A stretch of 43,991 bases of DNA, from positions 1 to 43,991 of the forward strand of contig JACPNX010000034.1 of the NCBI GenBank assembly GCA_016185275.1, given 5' to 3'. Positions 42,742 through 43,991 of this stretch are shown here, one piece after another (position 1 is the stretch's first letter; every line of letters starts with the position of its first letter). Position numbers and translations under genes: made by a program. The notes beneath the pieces were generated by a model, which was not told the origin of the DNA, made no database searches, and saw only the letters and a program-made list of their open reading frames with translations. This DNA is from Actinomycetota bacterium. Its GTDB lineage: Bacteria; Actinomycetota; Acidimicrobiia; Acidimicrobiales; Iamiaceae.

Positions 42742-42804
42742 CTACGAGCCGGGTGCTCCCGGCGCCCAAGCGCCGTGCTCGGGGATGGCGTCAACGACGA
42801 GCAC
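42742..42804 (-). pseudogene. Remnant of a VapC-like toxin start
   Basis: After the antitoxin-like frame, and overlapping its end, a GTG opens VLVVDA followed by 14 unrelated residues and a TAG at 42742. PIN-domain VapC toxins begin with such a strand (M-I-V-V-D-A/S), whose Asp is the first metal ligand, and overlap their antitoxin. Only ~20 codons exist before bioA begins, so nearly the whole toxin has been deleted. The match is short, so this is an inference from position and start sequence. Confidence 0.45.
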
Positions 42805-43035
42805 GTGGCCACGCTCCGCGCACTTCGTCGAGGGCTTCGAGCACTTCGGCGCGCCGGATCTTCGACGGTCGCCGCGCCGTCCTCTGCAGCCACTCCTCGA
42901 CGGAGGGCCGCCCGGCGAGCTTGGCGGCCTCCCGCCGCAACAGCTCGGGCACCGTCATCCCGCTTCGGTGGCGTGTCGAGCCAGCCCTTCGTACACCGCA
43001 TCGTCGATGTCGCGGATCTGCACTGTCGTGGGCAT
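42791..43035 (-). pseudogene. Frameshifted VapB/FitA-like antitoxin
   Basis: From ATG 43035 the frame reads MPTTVQIRDIDDAVYEGLAR then HATEAG and stops at 42955, typical of the ribbon-helix-helix DNA-binding half of these antitoxins. The expected continuation, MTVPELLRREAAKLAGRPSV and so on to AWPRARR, is present at once in the -1 frame (42958-42791). The two halves meet at GCGGGATGACG. One extra base there (GCGGGNATGACG) would restore an ~81-aa antitoxin. It may be a true mutation following toxin loss, or a sequencing error. The two pieces overlap as ATGA, so re-initiation could still make the C-terminal half. Confidence 0.75.
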
Positions 43036-43058
43036 CTCCGCATCGTGTCACGGGCGTG

Positions 43059-43910
43059 TCACGTGAGGTCCTCGGCCGCCTGCCGGACCTGCCAGTCGCG
43101 GTCCTCGAGGGCGGCCCGCAACGCGGCGTCGACCTCGGGCCCGTCGAACGGCGCCAGCGCGAGGACGGCGCGGCGGCGGACCGTGGCCTTGTCCCGGCAG
43201 GCGGCCAGCACGGCCGGCAGCCCGGCGGGGTCGCCGATGGCGCCGAGGGCGGCGACCGCGGCCTCGCGGACCAGCGCATCGTCGTGGCCCGTGGCGAGCG
43301 TGGCCAGCCGCGCCACCGCGCCGGCTTCGGGCGGCACCCGCTCGCCGCAGGCCCAGGCGGCCACCTCGACCACCGACGGATCCGCATCGTCGAGGAGGGG
43401 CAGGACCGACGAGGCGAGGGCAGCTTCGCGCCCCGGGCGGGCCTCGCGTGCCTGGCCGGAGTCGGGCGCCTCGCGCTCCTGACGCGAGCCCGGCGCCTCG
43501 CGCCCCGGGCGGGCCAGGCGGGCGGCGGGCGCCTCGTCGGGCGGGTCGCCGCCCACCGGATCCGCGCTCAGTGCAGCGACGAGCTCGAGGGTCCGTCGGC
43601 GCACGCTGGGAACCGGGTCGGCCAGGCCGCCGGCGAGGTCCGCGGCGCGCACAGCCTCCGCCAGCACCAGCGCGCCGAGGGCCGCGGCCCGCACCGAGGG
43701 GTCCTCGTCCCCGAGCAGGCGTCGGGCCGCCGTCTCGTCGCGTTCGTGCCCGGCCACCACGGCGGTGCGGCGCCGGGCGGCCACGTCCGCGCCGGCCCGT
43801 CCTGCGTCGGTCCGTCCTGCGCCGGTCCGTCCCGCGTCGCCGGGGTCGCCGGCGCCAGCCCGTCGCGCGTCGGCCCGTCCCGCGTCACCGGCGCCACGTT
43901 CGTTCGCCAC
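43059..43910 (-). CDS. HEAT-repeat protein
   Basis: The protein has 283 aa from GTG 43910. The N-terminal ~45 residues are Gly/Ala/Arg/Asp repeats (DAGRTGAGRTDAGRAGA) encoded by degenerate 15-bp DNA repeats. Alpha-helical HEAT-type units follow: DEDPSVRAAALGALV, DPVPSVRRRTLELV, then a charged Pro/Arg-rich insertion (~120-160), DADPSVVEVAAWACG, HDDALVREAAVAALGAIGD and DRDWQVRQAAEDL. Such repeats make protein-binding solenoids; there are no lyase-type catalytic residues to see. The stop lies 24 bases before the antitoxin remnant. The partner is unknown. Confidence 0.8.
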   Translation of the reverse strand: MANERGAGDAGRADARRAGAGDPGDAGRTGAGRTDAGRAGADVAARRRTAVVAGHERDETAARRLLGDEDPSVRAAALGALVLAEAVRAADLAGGLADPVPSVRRRTLELVAALSADPVGGDPPDEAPAARLARPGREAPGSRQEREAPDSGQAREARPGREAALASSVLPLLDDADPSVVEVAAWACGERVPPEAGAVARLATLATGHDDALVREAAVAALGAIGDPAGLPAVLAACRDKATVRRRAVLALAPFDGPEVDAALRAALEDRDWQVRQAAEDLT

Positions 43911-43991
43911 CTCACCACGATGGCAGGGCGGTGGCGGGCCGCGTCCCCCGACCCGCCGGCGGTGTCGCGGCCGTGGCAGGCTGACCGGACC

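Noticed and set aside
1..43991. CRISPR arrays, tRNA/rRNA genes, insertion sequences and phage attachment sites
   Set aside because: I found no regularly spaced repeats with spacers, no cloverleaf-like segments in the gaps, and no transposase or integrase among the recognisable proteins.

Overview
The window is very GC-rich, densely coded, uses many GTG/TTG starts and ATGA/GTGA gene overlaps, and carries SenX3/RegX3-type regulators with actinobacterial-style 11-nt Pho boxes. Together these point to an actinobacterium (Actinomycetota). An Acidimicrobiia-like lineage is my guess from gene content (solitary mreB, class E sortase fold, SenX3/RegX3); this is inference and no 16S gene is present. 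No rRNA, tRNA, CRISPR array or transposase was recognised.

Layout. 1-2245: a SoxR-like MerR regulator lacking its Fe-S cysteines, divergent from a Rieske-domain protein whose promoter carries a near-perfect SoxR box. 2443-4402: an active-looking HtrA protease and a small hypothetical gene. 4483-15649: an unusual phosphate-transport-like island made of a sortase-fold protein without its catalytic His and Cys, a membrane-anchored PstS-like protein with altered ligand loops, a pstC-pstA-pstB operon ending in a second C-terminally anchored PstS, a PD40/TolB-like protein, and a free secreted PstS-like protein behind a Pho box. 15888-18558: a hypothetical gene and polyphosphate kinase. 18707-28618: a canonical Pho regulon block, Pho box-pstS-(hairpin)-pstC-pstA-pstB-phoU-phoU-phoR-phoB, followed by an MFS-type membrane protein and a YfcE-like phosphoesterase.

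28668-34584: a zincin-type metalloprotease, an SDR-fold protein lacking the Tyr/Lys dyad, an HtrA-fold protein lacking its catalytic triad, then moaE, a 66-aa membrane protein and mreB in a tight + strand run. 34733-39621: a complete branched-chain amino-acid/amide ABC transporter (livG-livF-livH-livM-livK type). 39605-42730 (minus): bioA-bioF-bioD with a small tandem duplication at the bioA/bioF junction. 42742-43035: relics of a VapBC-like toxin-antitoxin pair (frameshifted antitoxin, truncated toxin). 43059-43910: a HEAT-repeat protein.

How it works together: phoR/phoB (sensor kinase and regulator) probably respond to phosphate through the canonical Pst complex and PhoU, and would act on the 11-nt GTTCACC-type repeats upstream of pstS (18834) and of the secreted PstS-like gene (14309). 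Ppk would store the imported phosphate as polyphosphate. The four PstS-like proteins appear to be held at the surface in different ways (lipid anchor, two C-terminal membrane anchors, free). The strongest candidate for something undescribed is the degenerate sortase plus degenerate anchored PstS pair at 4483-7733, translationally coupled and facing away from a second pst operon. A recurring theme is enzyme folds that have lost catalytic residues (sortase, HtrA, SDR, clusterless SoxR).
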